A DNA stretch of 24,232 nucleotides, from IMG/VR virus record IMGVR_UViG_3300028559_000187, positions 1-24,232 of that record; one strand, given 5' to 3'. Each line of letters starts with the position of its first letter. Positions within the stretch are counted from its first letter, which is position 1. The notes under the pieces are model-generated. The model saw only the letters and a program-made list of their open reading frames with translations, searched no databases and was not told the DNA's origin. The position numbers were made by a program, and so were the translations under genes. Origin of the DNA: a virus. This document shows, piece after piece, positions 4,461 to 11,394 of this stretch.

Positions 4461-4852
4461 AAAAACAGTCTTAATATACCTATATACTATTATTATTACT
4501 ATTATATAACAATACAATTCTTTTCTTTGTATAATTTATTAGACATCATCTTATTATAATCATCATAGTATCATCTATACATTACTATACACTATACATA
4601 TAATATACTTCCCCTAGATATTTTTTTTCAAATCCTAGCGGACGTTTGAAACACTAACGCTAGAACATGTAGGGGGTAGGGGGTTCGAAGCACTGACGGG
4701 GGGTGAGTTTGGTACCACCCCTCTCCTCACTCTAACTTAGACCAAAAAAAATACCCAAAAAAAATTTAGTTGTTTCCTAGAGTCTTTTGATCTTTCTCTA
4801 TACTAATTGTTCTTTCTTTCTTTCTTTGGTTATACGTTATTGGTACCTGGTA
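4461..4852. other. Divergent intergenic control region
   Basis: About 390 bases without a supported gene separate the leftward and rightward blocks. The left half (4461-4620) is very AT-rich with TATTATTATTACTATTAT-like runs. The middle holds a hairpin with CTAGCG arms (4635-4640 with 4658-4663). It also has three G-runs of 5, 5 and 6 (4672-4703) and a GGGGTG/CACCCC hairpin (4700-4721). The right end has a TTTC microrepeat (about 4811-4827). The layout would suit promoters for both blocks or a replication origin; neither is shown. Confidence 0.5.
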
Positions 4853-4940
4853 GTAACCGAGGCGAAAAAAGAGAGTGGTAAACGGTGGGACTTAAAATCC
4901 CATGAGCTTGCTCGTACCGGTTCGAGTCCGGTCGGAAGTA
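4853..4940 (+). tRNA. tRNA-Leu(UAA)-like gene with poor 5' half
   Basis: The 3' two-thirds are textbook class II tRNA: anticodon stem TGGGA/TCCCA with loop CTTAAAA (anticodon TAA at 4893-4895), a GAGC/GCTC variable arm, and T-arm ACCGG-TTCGAGT-CCGGT. The acceptor strand CGGAAGT and discriminator A follow (A is standard for tRNA-Leu). The 5' side does not match: the best acceptor partner, GTAACCG at 4853-4859, gives three Watson-Crick pairs, two wobbles and two A-A clashes, and the D-stem is weak with an over-long loop. CCA is not encoded. It may be a decaying phage tRNA, or a host tRNA 3' end kept as an integration or recombination site. Confidence 0.6.
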
Positions 4941-4964
4941 CAAAAAATTTATTATTTTTGAGTT

Positions 4965-5669
4965 ATGATACCAAAAGTAATTTACCTTACGTATAAAAAT
5001 CATAATATACCTGATTACGTTATTCCTAATTGGGAAAACTTAAATCAAGAATATAAAGTTGAGTTTTATACTGATGAGGATTGTAGAAAATTTTTACAAG
5101 AAAATTATCATGATAAATATCTTGAATTTTTTGATTCTGTAAAAGACGGGCCTATAAAATCTGATTTTTTTAGGGTTTGTATTTTATACAAATTCGGTGG
5201 GATTTATGCTGATATTGATATACAACCTATCGAATCTATCGATTTATTCCTGGGTAAAGATGTGTCATTTTTAACAGTATTATCAAAACCATCTAACGGA
5301 TTAATAAATCCACATTTTATAGCATGTACTCCTAATAATACAATAATCAAAAAAATAATAGATGGGTTTTTTGATTTAAAAAAAAATAAAGTCCCTTATT
5401 CTTATCACGCTTATTCTATTGTTCCTATTACCGGTCGAATATTTTATAAAATGTTTGGTGGTAAAGGTACTACAATACCTATGAAAGGACCTTGGACTAT
5501 TTGTTCAGATTATTTTAATATACCTGAAGGTATTTATAAAAAACCTGAAGGAATAATTCAGTTATTACAAGAAACTTGTCCTAAAGATTTTTACGAGTGT
5601 GCTGCCTGGTATAAGGGTAAAAAAATATTATTAAATAGATACAAAACTTATATAGATCATACCTTTTAA
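4965..5669 (+). CDS. DXD-motif glycosyltransferase (GT32-like), 234 aa
   Basis: Resembles the Gly_transf_sug family (OCH1-like), which moves a sugar from a nucleotide-sugar to an acceptor. Seen: an N-terminal MIPKVIYLTY strand, typical of these enzymes, and the hallmark stretch around residues 66-88 with SDFFR (Asp67, Arg70), LYKFGGIYADIDIQP and the DXD pair Asp83/Asp85 that binds the metal and nucleotide. No signal peptide or membrane helix, so it acts in the cytoplasm. It begins 25 bases after the tRNA-like gene and converges on an FkbM-type methyltransferase. The pair looks like accessory cargo, perhaps decorating virion proteins or host surface sugars; the acceptor is unknown. Confidence 0.88.
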   Translation: MIPKVIYLTYKNHNIPDYVIPNWENLNQEYKVEFYTDEDCRKFLQENYHDKYLEFFDSVKDGPIKSDFFRVCILYKFGGIYADIDIQPIESIDLFLGKDVSFLTVLSKPSNGLINPHFIACTPNNTIIKKIIDGFFDLKKNKVPYSYHAYSIVPITGRIFYKMFGGKGTTIPMKGPWTICSDYFNIPEGIYKKPEGIIQLLQETCPKDFYECAAWYKGKKILLNRYKTYIDHTF

Positions 5670-5686
5670 TTATAAATTATAATTAA
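5666..5686. terminator. AT-only palindrome between convergent genes
   Basis: TTAATTATAA (5666-5675) is the reverse complement of 5677-5686 with one base between. It overlaps the stop of the glycosyltransferase gene and lies just before the stop of the convergent methyltransferase gene. The position suits a two-way terminator, but the stem has no GC pair and would be weak. Confidence 0.3.
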
Positions 5687-5694
5687 TGTAAAGC

Positions 5695-6486
5695 TTACAA
5701 AGATCTTATAACAACCATTCGATAAGGTTCTTTATCTTCAGTTAACATACTTTCTGTAAAAAGTTGTTCATTACCGTTATAATCCACATAAGTTAATTTA
5801 TGATTTTTAGACAGCGATTGGAAGAAATATTTCCCATTTTCTAAATAATGAGGATAAACAAATTCTAATAAAACAACACATTGAGGATTTCTTTCAAGAA
5901 GTTTTTGCATACCGTTCCATGCTAATTCTTCAGCTCCTTCAATATCTAATTTAATAAAATCAACGGGTCTATCTATAGAGTCTAAAGCAATTGTTTCTAC
6001 CTTAATTGTCTTTTCTACAGGTCCGTCCGGGTGTTGGTAAATTATAGTAGAATTTAAACTACTAGTTAAAATATTTAATTCGATAACGTTTCCGGTAACA
6101 TCGACTATTGCTTTATTTATAACTTTAACTTTAGATGCACAATTATTTAATTCGATAGACTTTTCAAGAAACGGTATTATCTCAGGGTTAGCTTCGATAG
6201 CTAATACTTCGCAATTTTTTTTCTCTAATAAGAAAGTATAATATCCATAATTAGGTCCTCCGTCTATACAATAAGAACCTGGTTTTATATTTTTACTCAT
6301 CCATAAAGTTATCCAAGCTTCCCAGAAACCGTCGTCTTTAAAATGATGAGAAATACCTTTATCGTTTAATTTACTAGCAATTAAATAAGAGTCTAATTGT
6401 TTAGAAATTTGAAAAGAGTTTTCTATAAATGTTTTTCTACCTTTTAAACCTGTAGTTTCTACATGAGCTCTATTTTTGAATACCAT
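5695..6486 (-). CDS. FkbM-family SAM-dependent methyltransferase, 263 aa
   Basis: Motifs of the FkbM group (Methyltransf_21), which methylates hydroxyls on sugars or other small molecules: SAM-binding loop CIDGGPNYGYYT (residues 73-84), the acidic end of strand 2 in AIEANP (96-101) and DFIKLDIEGAE (176-186), the family hallmark. The family loop usually reads DVGAN; here it is DGGPN. The frame is open upstream to an ATG at 6573, but the extra 29 residues are a low-complexity hydrophobic string, so the ATG at 6486 is preferred. The gene faces left inside a rightward region, next to a glycosyltransferase, which points to acquired cargo. The methyl acceptor is unknown; a sugar added by the neighbour is a natural guess. 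Confidence 0.85.
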   Translation of the reverse strand: MVFKNRAHVETTGLKGRKTFIENSFQISKQLDSYLIASKLNDKGISHHFKDDGFWEAWITLWMSKNIKPGSYCIDGGPNYGYYTFLLEKKNCEVLAIEANPEIIPFLEKSIELNNCASKVKVINKAIVDVTGNVIELNILTSSLNSTIIYQHPDGPVEKTIKVETIALDSIDRPVDFIKLDIEGAEELAWNGMQKLLERNPQCVVLLEFVYPHYLENGKYFFQSLSKNHKLTYVDYNGNEQLFTESMLTEDKEPYRMVVIRSL

Positions 6487-6686
6487 AATTTTTTTTTGGT
6501 AAAGGTAAAGATTATTTACAAATACAGAAAATAGTATTATTATACATCGATGAAATAGAATGAACATATCCAATATTACGAAGACGGGCAGTAGAAAACC
6601 GACTATTAACTGGAAAATCCTAGGTTTGAATCTACAAAAGGAAACTTTTAATAAAGTTTTATATCTTTATTAAAAATAGAAGAATA

Positions 6687-7163
6687 ATGATTTTTGAATT
6701 TACAAAAGGTAAACATTTTTCTAAGCCTCGTATATGGCAGATAACACCTTTTACTAAAAGAGTAAAAGGTTACGTTCAGTTTACTAAAGATTCAAGATAT
6801 ACTTGTGATGACCAGGATGATTGGAATAAATTGTGTGGTATATCTTTTGGTCTCAAACCTAATAAAAACGCAGTAATGTTTGCGTATAAATACAATCCTC
6901 AAGAAGATTACTGGCAAATAATACCTTATATAAACAGAAACTTTAACAAAGAATTTGACTTCCCTTTTCTTATTCTTAAAGAGGGTGAAATAGCTTTACT
7001 AAACATAGTAGTAAACAAACATAATGTACTATTTAAAGCAAATAGAAAAAGTTGGATTTTAAAAGCTCCTGATACTTCTTGGTTTAGTACTATAAGACAA
7101 CCGTATCACGGAGGTAATACTACACCTGATAACGATTATTCATTATTTTTTAAATACTTATGA
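6687..7163 (+). CDS. Hypothetical protein upstream of endolysin, 158 aa
   Basis: Family not recognised. The protein is aromatic-rich (many Trp, Tyr, Phe) and looks mainly beta, like a small sandwich: repeated strands such as GYVQFTKDSRYTC, AVMFAYKYN and IALLNIVVNKHNVLF. No signal peptide or membrane helix. Its stop overlaps the ATG of the endolysin gene (ATGA), so the two are probably co-translated, and it may work in lysis or as a virion-surface protein. It is the first gene of the long rightward block. The 200 bases between its start and the divergent methyltransferase hold only AT-rich sequence and a weak AATAAAG/CTTTATT stem. Confidence 0.75.
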   Translation: MIFEFTKGKHFSKPRIWQITPFTKRVKGYVQFTKDSRYTCDDQDDWNKLCGISFGLKPNKNAVMFAYKYNPQEDYWQIIPYINRNFNKEFDFPFLILKEGEIALLNIVVNKHNVLFKANRKSWILKAPDTSWFSTIRQPYHGGNTTPDNDYSLFFKYL

Positions 7164-7915
7164 TACTTAAATCACACGCCTGGGGAATTAAAGTAAAATT
7201 ACTCCAACAACTTTTAAACATAAAAGACGACGGTTTTTTTGGAAACTTTACATTGAATAAAGTAAAAAATTTTCAAAAACAAAATGAACTTAAAACAGAT
7301 GGTATAGTCGGACCAAAAACGTGGGAAATTCTTACTAAAGATATTCCTATAAATATTAATCCTGTTTACGAGCAAGAATTTAAAGAAGATTTTTCGGATC
7401 CTGAAGAAGAAATGATTGTAGGAGAGTTTAAAGAAGCTGAGCCTACCTGTAAAAATATTGGAGAGTTAATTGCTTATATTAACTCTTATAAAATAACTAG
7501 AAAAATAACTCGTGTTGTTTTTCACTGTACAGCTACAAATCAAGCGGCTACGGTCAGTTCTATCAAAGATTATTGGAAAAAGGTATTAAAATGGAATAAC
7601 CCTGGTTATCATATTATCGTTACTCCTGACGGTTCCTGGACTTTACTCCAGGAGTTTAACAAAATAGCTAATGGTGTAGCCGGTATAAATGGCGATACAA
7701 TTCATATATCCTACATCGGGGGAATATTACCTTCAGGAAAAGCTATAGATAACAGAACTTCTAAACAGAAACAAATTTTTGAAACTATTTACTTTACCTT
7801 AAAAAATAAACTACCGGGTATTACTTTTCATGGACACAACGAGTTTTCAAATAAAGCATGTCCAAGTTATAATGTAAAACAAGATCTTATAAAATTAAAC
7901 AAAAAATTAGTTTAA
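7160..7915 (+). CDS. Endolysin: N-acetylmuramoyl-L-alanine amidase with PG-binding domain, 251 aa
   Basis: Cleaves the amide bond between muramic acid and the stem peptide of peptidoglycan at the end of infection. Residues 1-60 are a PG_binding_1-type domain (LKSHAWGIKVKLLQQLLN, DGFFGNFTLNKVKNFQ, DGIVGPKTW). A linker of about 45 residues, acidic in its first half, follows. Residues 108-245 are an Amidase_2 (T7 lysozyme-like) domain: zinc ligands His122 in VVFHCTA, His226 in FHGHNEF and Cys234 in KACPS, with Lys232 matching the T7 lysozyme active-site lysine and Tyr150 in GYHIIV. There is no signal peptide, so it needs a holin or similar for export; small membrane proteins follow. It overlaps the preceding gene by four bases. 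Confidence 0.93.
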   Translation: MILKSHAWGIKVKLLQQLLNIKDDGFFGNFTLNKVKNFQKQNELKTDGIVGPKTWEILTKDIPININPVYEQEFKEDFSDPEEEMIVGEFKEAEPTCKNIGELIAYINSYKITRKITRVVFHCTATNQAATVSSIKDYWKKVLKWNNPGYHIIVTPDGSWTLLQEFNKIANGVAGINGDTIHISYIGGILPSGKAIDNRTSKQKQIFETIYFTLKNKLPGITFHGHNEFSNKACPSYNVKQDLIKLNKKLV

Positions 7916-7929
7916 TTGTGTAAGATATG

Positions 7930-7951
7930 TTATATTATATAATACTGTTTA
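7930..7951 (+). promoter_or_regulatory. Candidate late promoter
   Basis: TTATATTATATAATACTGTTTA ends 13 bases before the ATG at 7965 and closely resembles TTATATTATAATATTGTTTA ahead of the gene at 22880. The TAATACTG part is near the Bacteroidota -7 consensus TANNTTTG. Confidence 0.4.
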
Positions 7952-7964
7952 TAAATTTTCAAAA

Positions 7965-8366
7965 ATGGATGTAACACAATTAAGTTTTGGTACAAAAGAT
8001 GTTATAGCGATTGTTTTAGGATTAGTAAGTATTTTGGGTTTTCTATATGCCTTGAGAGAATCAACCACTAGGGTTACTATTAAGTGTGATAATCTTAATT
8101 TTGAAATTACTAATTTAAAAGTAGAATATGCTCAAATAATTACTGAGATGAAAACAACTACAGCTAATCAGATTACTCATCTTCATGATAAAGTAAAAGA
8201 AAAAGAACAAGATTTGTCTAAAAAAATAGAATACGTTAGAGAAGAAGCTAAAGAGTCTAACGAAAAACTATCGGCCCAGTTATTAGGATTCGGTGTTCAG
8301 TTAACTCAAATAAGTTCTTCTTTATCAGAACTAACCGGTTATATAAAAGCTAAAACTGAAAAATGA
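7965..8366 (+). CDS. Membrane-anchored coiled-coil protein in lysis region, 133 aa
   Basis: One N-terminal membrane helix (about residues 12-30) is followed by a long, charged coiled coil (about 45-110, heptads with Lys/Glu) and a polar end. That shape, next to an endolysin and holin-like genes, resembles an inner-membrane spanin, which bridges to the outer membrane in the last step of lysis; no outer-membrane lipoprotein partner (no lipobox) was seen nearby, so the role is only suggested. It is preceded by a late-promoter-like sequence and its stop overlaps the next ATG (ATGA). Confidence 0.8.
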   Translation: MDVTQLSFGTKDVIAIVLGLVSILGFLYALRESTTRVTIKCDNLNFEITNLKVEYAQIITEMKTTTANQITHLHDKVKEKEQDLSKKIEYVREEAKESNEKLSAQLLGFGVQLTQISSSLSELTGYIKAKTEK

Positions 8367-8608
8367 ATAAATTTAAAATAAAGTGGTCTTATTATTCAGC
8401 ACCAACTCCTCGCGCAATGAGAAAGCTTGGAGACTCTTTACTAGCTGTATCTACTTTTATAGCTTTAGGAGAATTGTATTCTTACGAAATTTTGAAAGAA
8501 ACTTTTGGACCTTTAGGTATGAAATTAGTAGTTGGCGGTACTTTACTAGCCGGAGTAATTGGTAAATTTTTAACTAACTTCTTTAAAGAAGTCAATGAAA
8601 TTAATTAA
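8363..8608 (+). CDS. Small membrane protein, possible holin, 81 aa
   Basis: Basic N-terminus (NKFKIKW, then RAMRKLG), two hydrophobic segments (about residues 22-40 and 49-69), the second Gly-rich (KLVVGGTLLAGVIGKFLTNFF), and a charged end. Two helices with a basic flank fit class II holins or antiholins. It overlaps the coiled-coil membrane gene by four bases and lies one gene before a better holin candidate, so it may be a regulator or partner of that protein. Assignment is by size, topology and place, not by family recognition. Confidence 0.75.
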   Translation: MNKFKIKWSYYSAPTPRAMRKLGDSLLAVSTFIALGELYSYEILKETFGPLGMKLVVGGTLLAGVIGKFLTNFFKEVNEIN

Positions 8609-8642
8609 CTTAGATTTTATTAATTCACTAAAAACGTTCAAC

Positions 8643-8804
8643 ATGAAAAAAGAACAGGTATTAGGAGTACTTCGTCACGTATTAACATTCGGTGGCGGTT
8701 TACTTGTAGCTAAAGGTCTTCTAGATGAAAACTTAGTAGCTGAAATTATCGGTGGTGTACTAACATTAACCGGAGCTCTTTGGTCTGTGTTTTCTAAAAA
8801 ATAG
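8643..8804 (+). CDS. Putative phage holin, 53 aa
   Basis: Two hydrophobic helices (about residues 7-24 and 30-50) with a short LLDEN turn and a Lys-Lys end. The sequence, with LRHVLT, GGGLLVAKGLLDE and GALWSVFSKK, resembles the Pam3-gp28-type small holins found in many phages. A holin collects in the inner membrane and opens it so the endolysin can reach the cell wall. The frame is open upstream to an ATG at 8595, inside the previous gene, but the ATG at 8643 gives the usual size and N-terminus and is preferred. Confidence 0.8.
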   Translation: MKKEQVLGVLRHVLTFGGGLLVAKGLLDENLVAEIIGGVLTLTGALWSVFSKK

Positions 8805-8810
8805 TTAACT

Positions 8811-8842
8811 TTTGATAGTTTAACTTTTTTACCATAACTTTA
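8811..8842 (+). promoter_or_regulatory. Host-type promoter candidate
   Basis: TTTG (8811-8814), 20 bases, then TAACTTTA (8835-8842) fits the Bacteroidota primary-sigma consensus TTTG-N19-21-TANNTTTG with one change. It lies 13 bases before the ATG at 8856 and would start the long assembly operon. Confidence 0.45.
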
Positions 8843-8855
8843 ACAAAAATTAGTT

Positions 8856-9104
8856 ATGGAAAACCAACACACTGAAGAAAAACAATTGACTCCTGAAGAA
8901 ATACGAGAAAGGAATAAAATCTTAGTAAAGTATTACAATTCTCGCACTGAGTTACTACAAGCTCAACACGTTGTAGAAAAATTACAGTGCGAGATTCAGG
9001 AGTTCCAAACAAAACGTTTGGAAAACTATCTCAAATATCTACATATACAGGCTACTATCAATCAAAAGCCTGAAGAAGAAAAAGAACAAGAACCTTCTAA
9101 ATAA
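8856..9104 (+). CDS. Hypothetical helical protein, 82 aa
   Basis: Almost entirely helical and charged: residues about 12-70 form a likely coiled coil (EEIRERNKILVKYYN, then LLQAQHVVEKLQCEIQEFQ). An acidic, disordered end (PEEEKEQEPSK) follows. No membrane segment, no family recognised. First gene behind a host-type promoter and five bases before the winged-helix gene, so it belongs to the assembly operon. It may be a small accessory or scaffolding peptide; this is not shown. Confidence 0.75.
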   Translation: MENQHTEEKQLTPEEIRERNKILVKYYNSRTELLQAQHVVEKLQCEIQEFQTKRLENYLKYLHIQATINQKPEEEKEQEPSK

Positions 9105-9109
9105 TACCG

Positions 9110-9532
9110 ATGGCCACAACAAAAATTGTGAACAAAACGGTATTGATGTCTTTAGAAGATATTATTCAATACCAACTTATTACTCATTGTTTTATAAATA
9201 AAATATTACTTACAGAAAGTGATATAGAATGTTTTATCAAACTTGCTAAATTGGGAGAAACTAATTTAAGTAAATTTTGTACAGAAATTTCTCAGAAGTG
9301 GTATTTAGAAAAACTAGAAGTTTGGAGAAAAGATCGTAGTGGTAAAGAACCTTCTATATCTACTCAAACAGTTAGAAATATTATATCTAAACTTGAAAAG
9401 TATAGTCTTATTTATAAAACTGAAGGTACTAAGAAAAAAATAGTTATAAATGAAAATTTAAAATTTCAGGTAACTGGTAATATTCTTCTTAATTTTAAAA
9501 TTGGTCATATAGATGATTCCTCGAAAAGCTAA
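9110..9532 (+). CDS. Winged-helix DNA-binding-like protein, 140 aa
   Basis: Residues about 36-60 and 84-101 look like helices of a winged helix-turn-helix: SISTQTVRNIISKLEKYSLI matches the usual recognition helix of replication or transcription regulators, followed by a basic wing (KTEGTKKKIVINENLKF). It could regulate the operon or bind DNA during packaging. It overlaps the IHF-like gene by 20 bases. The fold is inferred from pattern only; no specific family is named. Confidence 0.75.
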   Translation: MATTKIVNKTVLMSLEDIIQYQLITHCFINKILLTESDIECFIKLAKLGETNLSKFCTEISQKWYLEKLEVWRKDRSGKEPSISTQTVRNIISKLEKYSLIYKTEGTKKKIVINENLKFQVTGNILLNFKIGHIDDSSKS

Positions 9533-9875
9533 AACACTTTACAAAGAAGTTGCGGATGAGGTTAAAATACCTGAGTCTGTAGTAGGTGATGTAATGAAAT
9601 TCTATTATTCCATTATCAGATCTAATCTTACCAATATTGAACATATAAATATCAATCTTCATAAAATTGGAGTATTTACTATAAAAAAATCAAAGCTTCA
9701 AAAGCAACTTGATATTTTAAAAGCCGGTTTAGAAAAGTGTAATACTTCTACTTTCGTTGGTTATGATAAAAAGATGTACCTTAAAAATAGAATAGTTAAA
9801 GTAGAAAGAGCTATTGATATGGTAGCTTTAGAAAAAGAACGTAAAAAATTAAAAAAATCAAAAGATGCTATTTAA
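9513..9875 (+). CDS. IHF/HU-like DNA-binding protein, 120 aa
   Basis: Residues 1-60 follow the HU/IHF family pattern: two N-terminal helices (KTLYKEVADEVKIPESVVGDVMKFYYSII), then INLHKIGVFTIKKSK, matching the family's glG-F-i strand turn. The DNA-gripping arm and its Pro tip seem replaced by a helical basic C-terminus (residues 65-120, over 20 Lys/Arg). IHF subunit-like genes near the head genes are a known feature of crAss-like phages. It probably bends or coats DNA, perhaps at the packaging site. It overlaps both neighbours. Confidence 0.75.
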   Translation: MIPRKAKTLYKEVADEVKIPESVVGDVMKFYYSIIRSNLTNIEHININLHKIGVFTIKKSKLQKQLDILKAGLEKCNTSTFVGYDKKMYLKNRIVKVERAIDMVALEKERKKLKKSKDAI

Positions 9876-10191
9876 AAAAATCTGGAAAAATATTTGTCAA
9901 ATATTAGAAGGAGTTTCTAATACTATTAGTAAGAAAGAACACATAGAAAAGATTGCAGAATCTAGAATGTATTCTTGTAGAACTTGTCAACATTTTGATA
10001 TAGAAGGTACTAATTGTATGATACCTGGAACACAACCTTGTTGTTCTATTTGTGGATGTAATTTAAAATTTAAAACTCGTTCTTTATCTTCAGAATGTCC
10101 TCATCCAGAAAAAAGATGGGGTGCTGTTTTAACTCAAGAAGAAGAAGACAAACTTTATAATGATATTAATTATGACCCAAACCAATCGTGA
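9865..10191 (+). CDS. Zinc-ribbon-like protein, 108 aa
   Basis: Cys38 and Cys41 (SCRTCQHF), Cys51, and Cys59-Cys60-x2-Cys63-x-Cys65 (PCCSICGCNL), with Cys78 further on, give at least one four-Cys zinc site. The N-terminal 30 residues are helical and amphipathic, the last 20 acidic. Its ATG lies 11 bases inside the IHF-like gene. Small Zn-ribbon proteins are common in this place in crAss-like phages; what it binds is not known. Confidence 0.75.
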   Translation: MLFKKIWKNICQILEGVSNTISKKEHIEKIAESRMYSCRTCQHFDIEGTNCMIPGTQPCCSICGCNLKFKTRSLSSECPHPEKRWGAVLTQEEEDKLYNDINYDPNQS

Positions 10192-10237
10192 TTATTTAAT
10201 AGTTAAGGAATAAAACAACATTTAAAAGCTAAAATTT

Positions 10238-11062
10238 ATGATACTAAAATTTGAAGAAAAAGATCACAAATACACTAGTCTAGATTTAAACGATCCTGTG
10301 GATTGGATAAGTGTAACAAATTTAATAGGAAAATTTAAAGAACCTTTTGATAGTGTTACCACAGCGGAAAAAGTTAGTAAAAACAAAAAATCTAAATGGT
10401 ACGGTGTAAAACCTGAATTAATAGTTAAAGCATGGGATGATGAAAGAGATAGAGCCAATAAGTTAGGTACCTGGTATCATAATCAAAGAGAGGGAGATGT
10501 TCTTTCTTTAGAAACAATTTCTCGTTCCGGTATTGAGTTACCTATAATAAAACCTATTATAGAAAACAATATTAAATTATCTCCTCAACAACAATTAGTA
10601 CCAGGAATATACCCAGAACACTTTGTATATCTTAAATCTGCAGCGATATGTGGTCAATCCGATAGAGTAGAAATAGTTGGTGAATATGTTGATATTACTG
10701 ATTATAAAACTAACAAAGAAATTAAAACTAAAGGTTTTGTAAACTGGGAAGGAGTTAGTAAAAAACTTTTAAAACCTGTTTCTCATCTTGACGATTGTGA
10801 ATTAAATCATTACGCTCTTCAATTGAGTATATATATGTATATTATTCTTAAACATAATCACAGACTTAAACCAAGAAACTTATCTTTACAACATGTAATT
10901 TTTGAAACAGACGATGAAAATCAATTTGGATATCCTATTACTAAATTGAACGATGTTGGTGATCCAATAGTTAAAGAAGTAATAGAATACAAAGTACCTT
11001 ATTTAAAAAGAGAAGTAATCGATATTATTAACTGGTTACACGAAAATAAAACTAAAAAATGA
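10238..11062 (+). CDS. PD-(D/E)XK nuclease (Cas4/RecB-like), 274 aa
   Basis: Nuclease core motifs in order: GTWYHNQREGD with His81, CGQSDRVEIV with metal ligand Asp142, VDITDYKTNK with Asp155 and Lys157, and the helix HYALQLSIYMYI with Gln195. Together they mark a RecB/Cas4-type PD-(D/E)XK exonuclease. No iron-sulphur Cys cluster is visible, unlike true Cas4. In a packaging-head operon it may trim DNA ends or resolve branched DNA before packaging; it may also serve recombination. The stop overlaps the next ATG (ATGA). Confidence 0.85.
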   Translation: MILKFEEKDHKYTSLDLNDPVDWISVTNLIGKFKEPFDSVTTAEKVSKNKKSKWYGVKPELIVKAWDDERDRANKLGTWYHNQREGDVLSLETISRSGIELPIIKPIIENNIKLSPQQQLVPGIYPEHFVYLKSAAICGQSDRVEIVGEYVDITDYKTNKEIKTKGFVNWEGVSKKLLKPVSHLDDCELNHYALQLSIYMYIILKHNHRLKPRNLSLQHVIFETDDENQFGYPITKLNDVGDPIVKEVIEYKVPYLKREVIDIINWLHENKTKK

Positions 11063-11394
11063 TAGATAAACCACAAGTAGATGGATTATTTTGGTTGAGC
11101 GATACTCTTGCTGAAGTAGTAATCCCTTTATTTAATAAACGAGATATAGAATTAGGTATAAAAGGTAATGTGTTTTACGATAAAGAAATAATCGATCTTA
11201 CAAAATTAGCGTGTATTAGAGATTATCATCCTGATGATAATGATTCAGAAAATTATTCTGAAGACGAACTTGATGAGGATGGTAAATCTATTTACGAAGT
11301 ATTGGTTGATATTGAAGGGGTTAATACCCATGTTTTGAGAATAACTAAAGAAGATATGGTTAAAGTTTGGTTGTATGTAAAATCTTTAAAATGA
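11059..11394 (+). CDS. Hypothetical acidic protein, 111 aa
   Basis: Family not recognised. The middle (residues about 56-78) is very acidic (HPDDNDSENYSEDELDEDG) and probably disordered or metal-binding; both ends look folded (VDGLFWLSDTLAEVVIPLFN; YEVLVDIEGVNTHVLRITKEDM). It overlaps the nuclease gene by four bases and the next gene by four bases, so it is tightly coupled to both. Perhaps a partner of the nuclease or the terminase. Confidence 0.75.
   Translation: MIDKPQVDGLFWLSDTLAEVVIPLFNKRDIELGIKGNVFYDKEIIDLTKLACIRDYHPDDNDSENYSEDELDEDGKSIYEVLVDIEGVNTHVLRITKEDMVKVWLYVKSLK

Noticed and set aside
4672-4703. G-quadruplex in the control region
   Set aside because: Only three long G-runs are present; a fourth would need splitting of one run, so a stable intramolecular form is doubtful.
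4787-4996. Rightward open frame of 69 codons
   Set aside because: It runs through the tRNA-like gene (the piece ARTGSSPVGST is a typical translated T-arm) and into the glycosyltransferase start.
6487-6573. 29-residue N-terminal extension of the FkbM methyltransferase
   Set aside because: It is a low-complexity hydrophobic string outside the family's usual start, and it uses up the space needed for divergent promoters.
6580-6650. Second tRNA upstream of the rightward block
   Set aside because: A GGTTTGAATC string looks like a T-loop, but its stem does not pair and no anticodon stem can be built around it.
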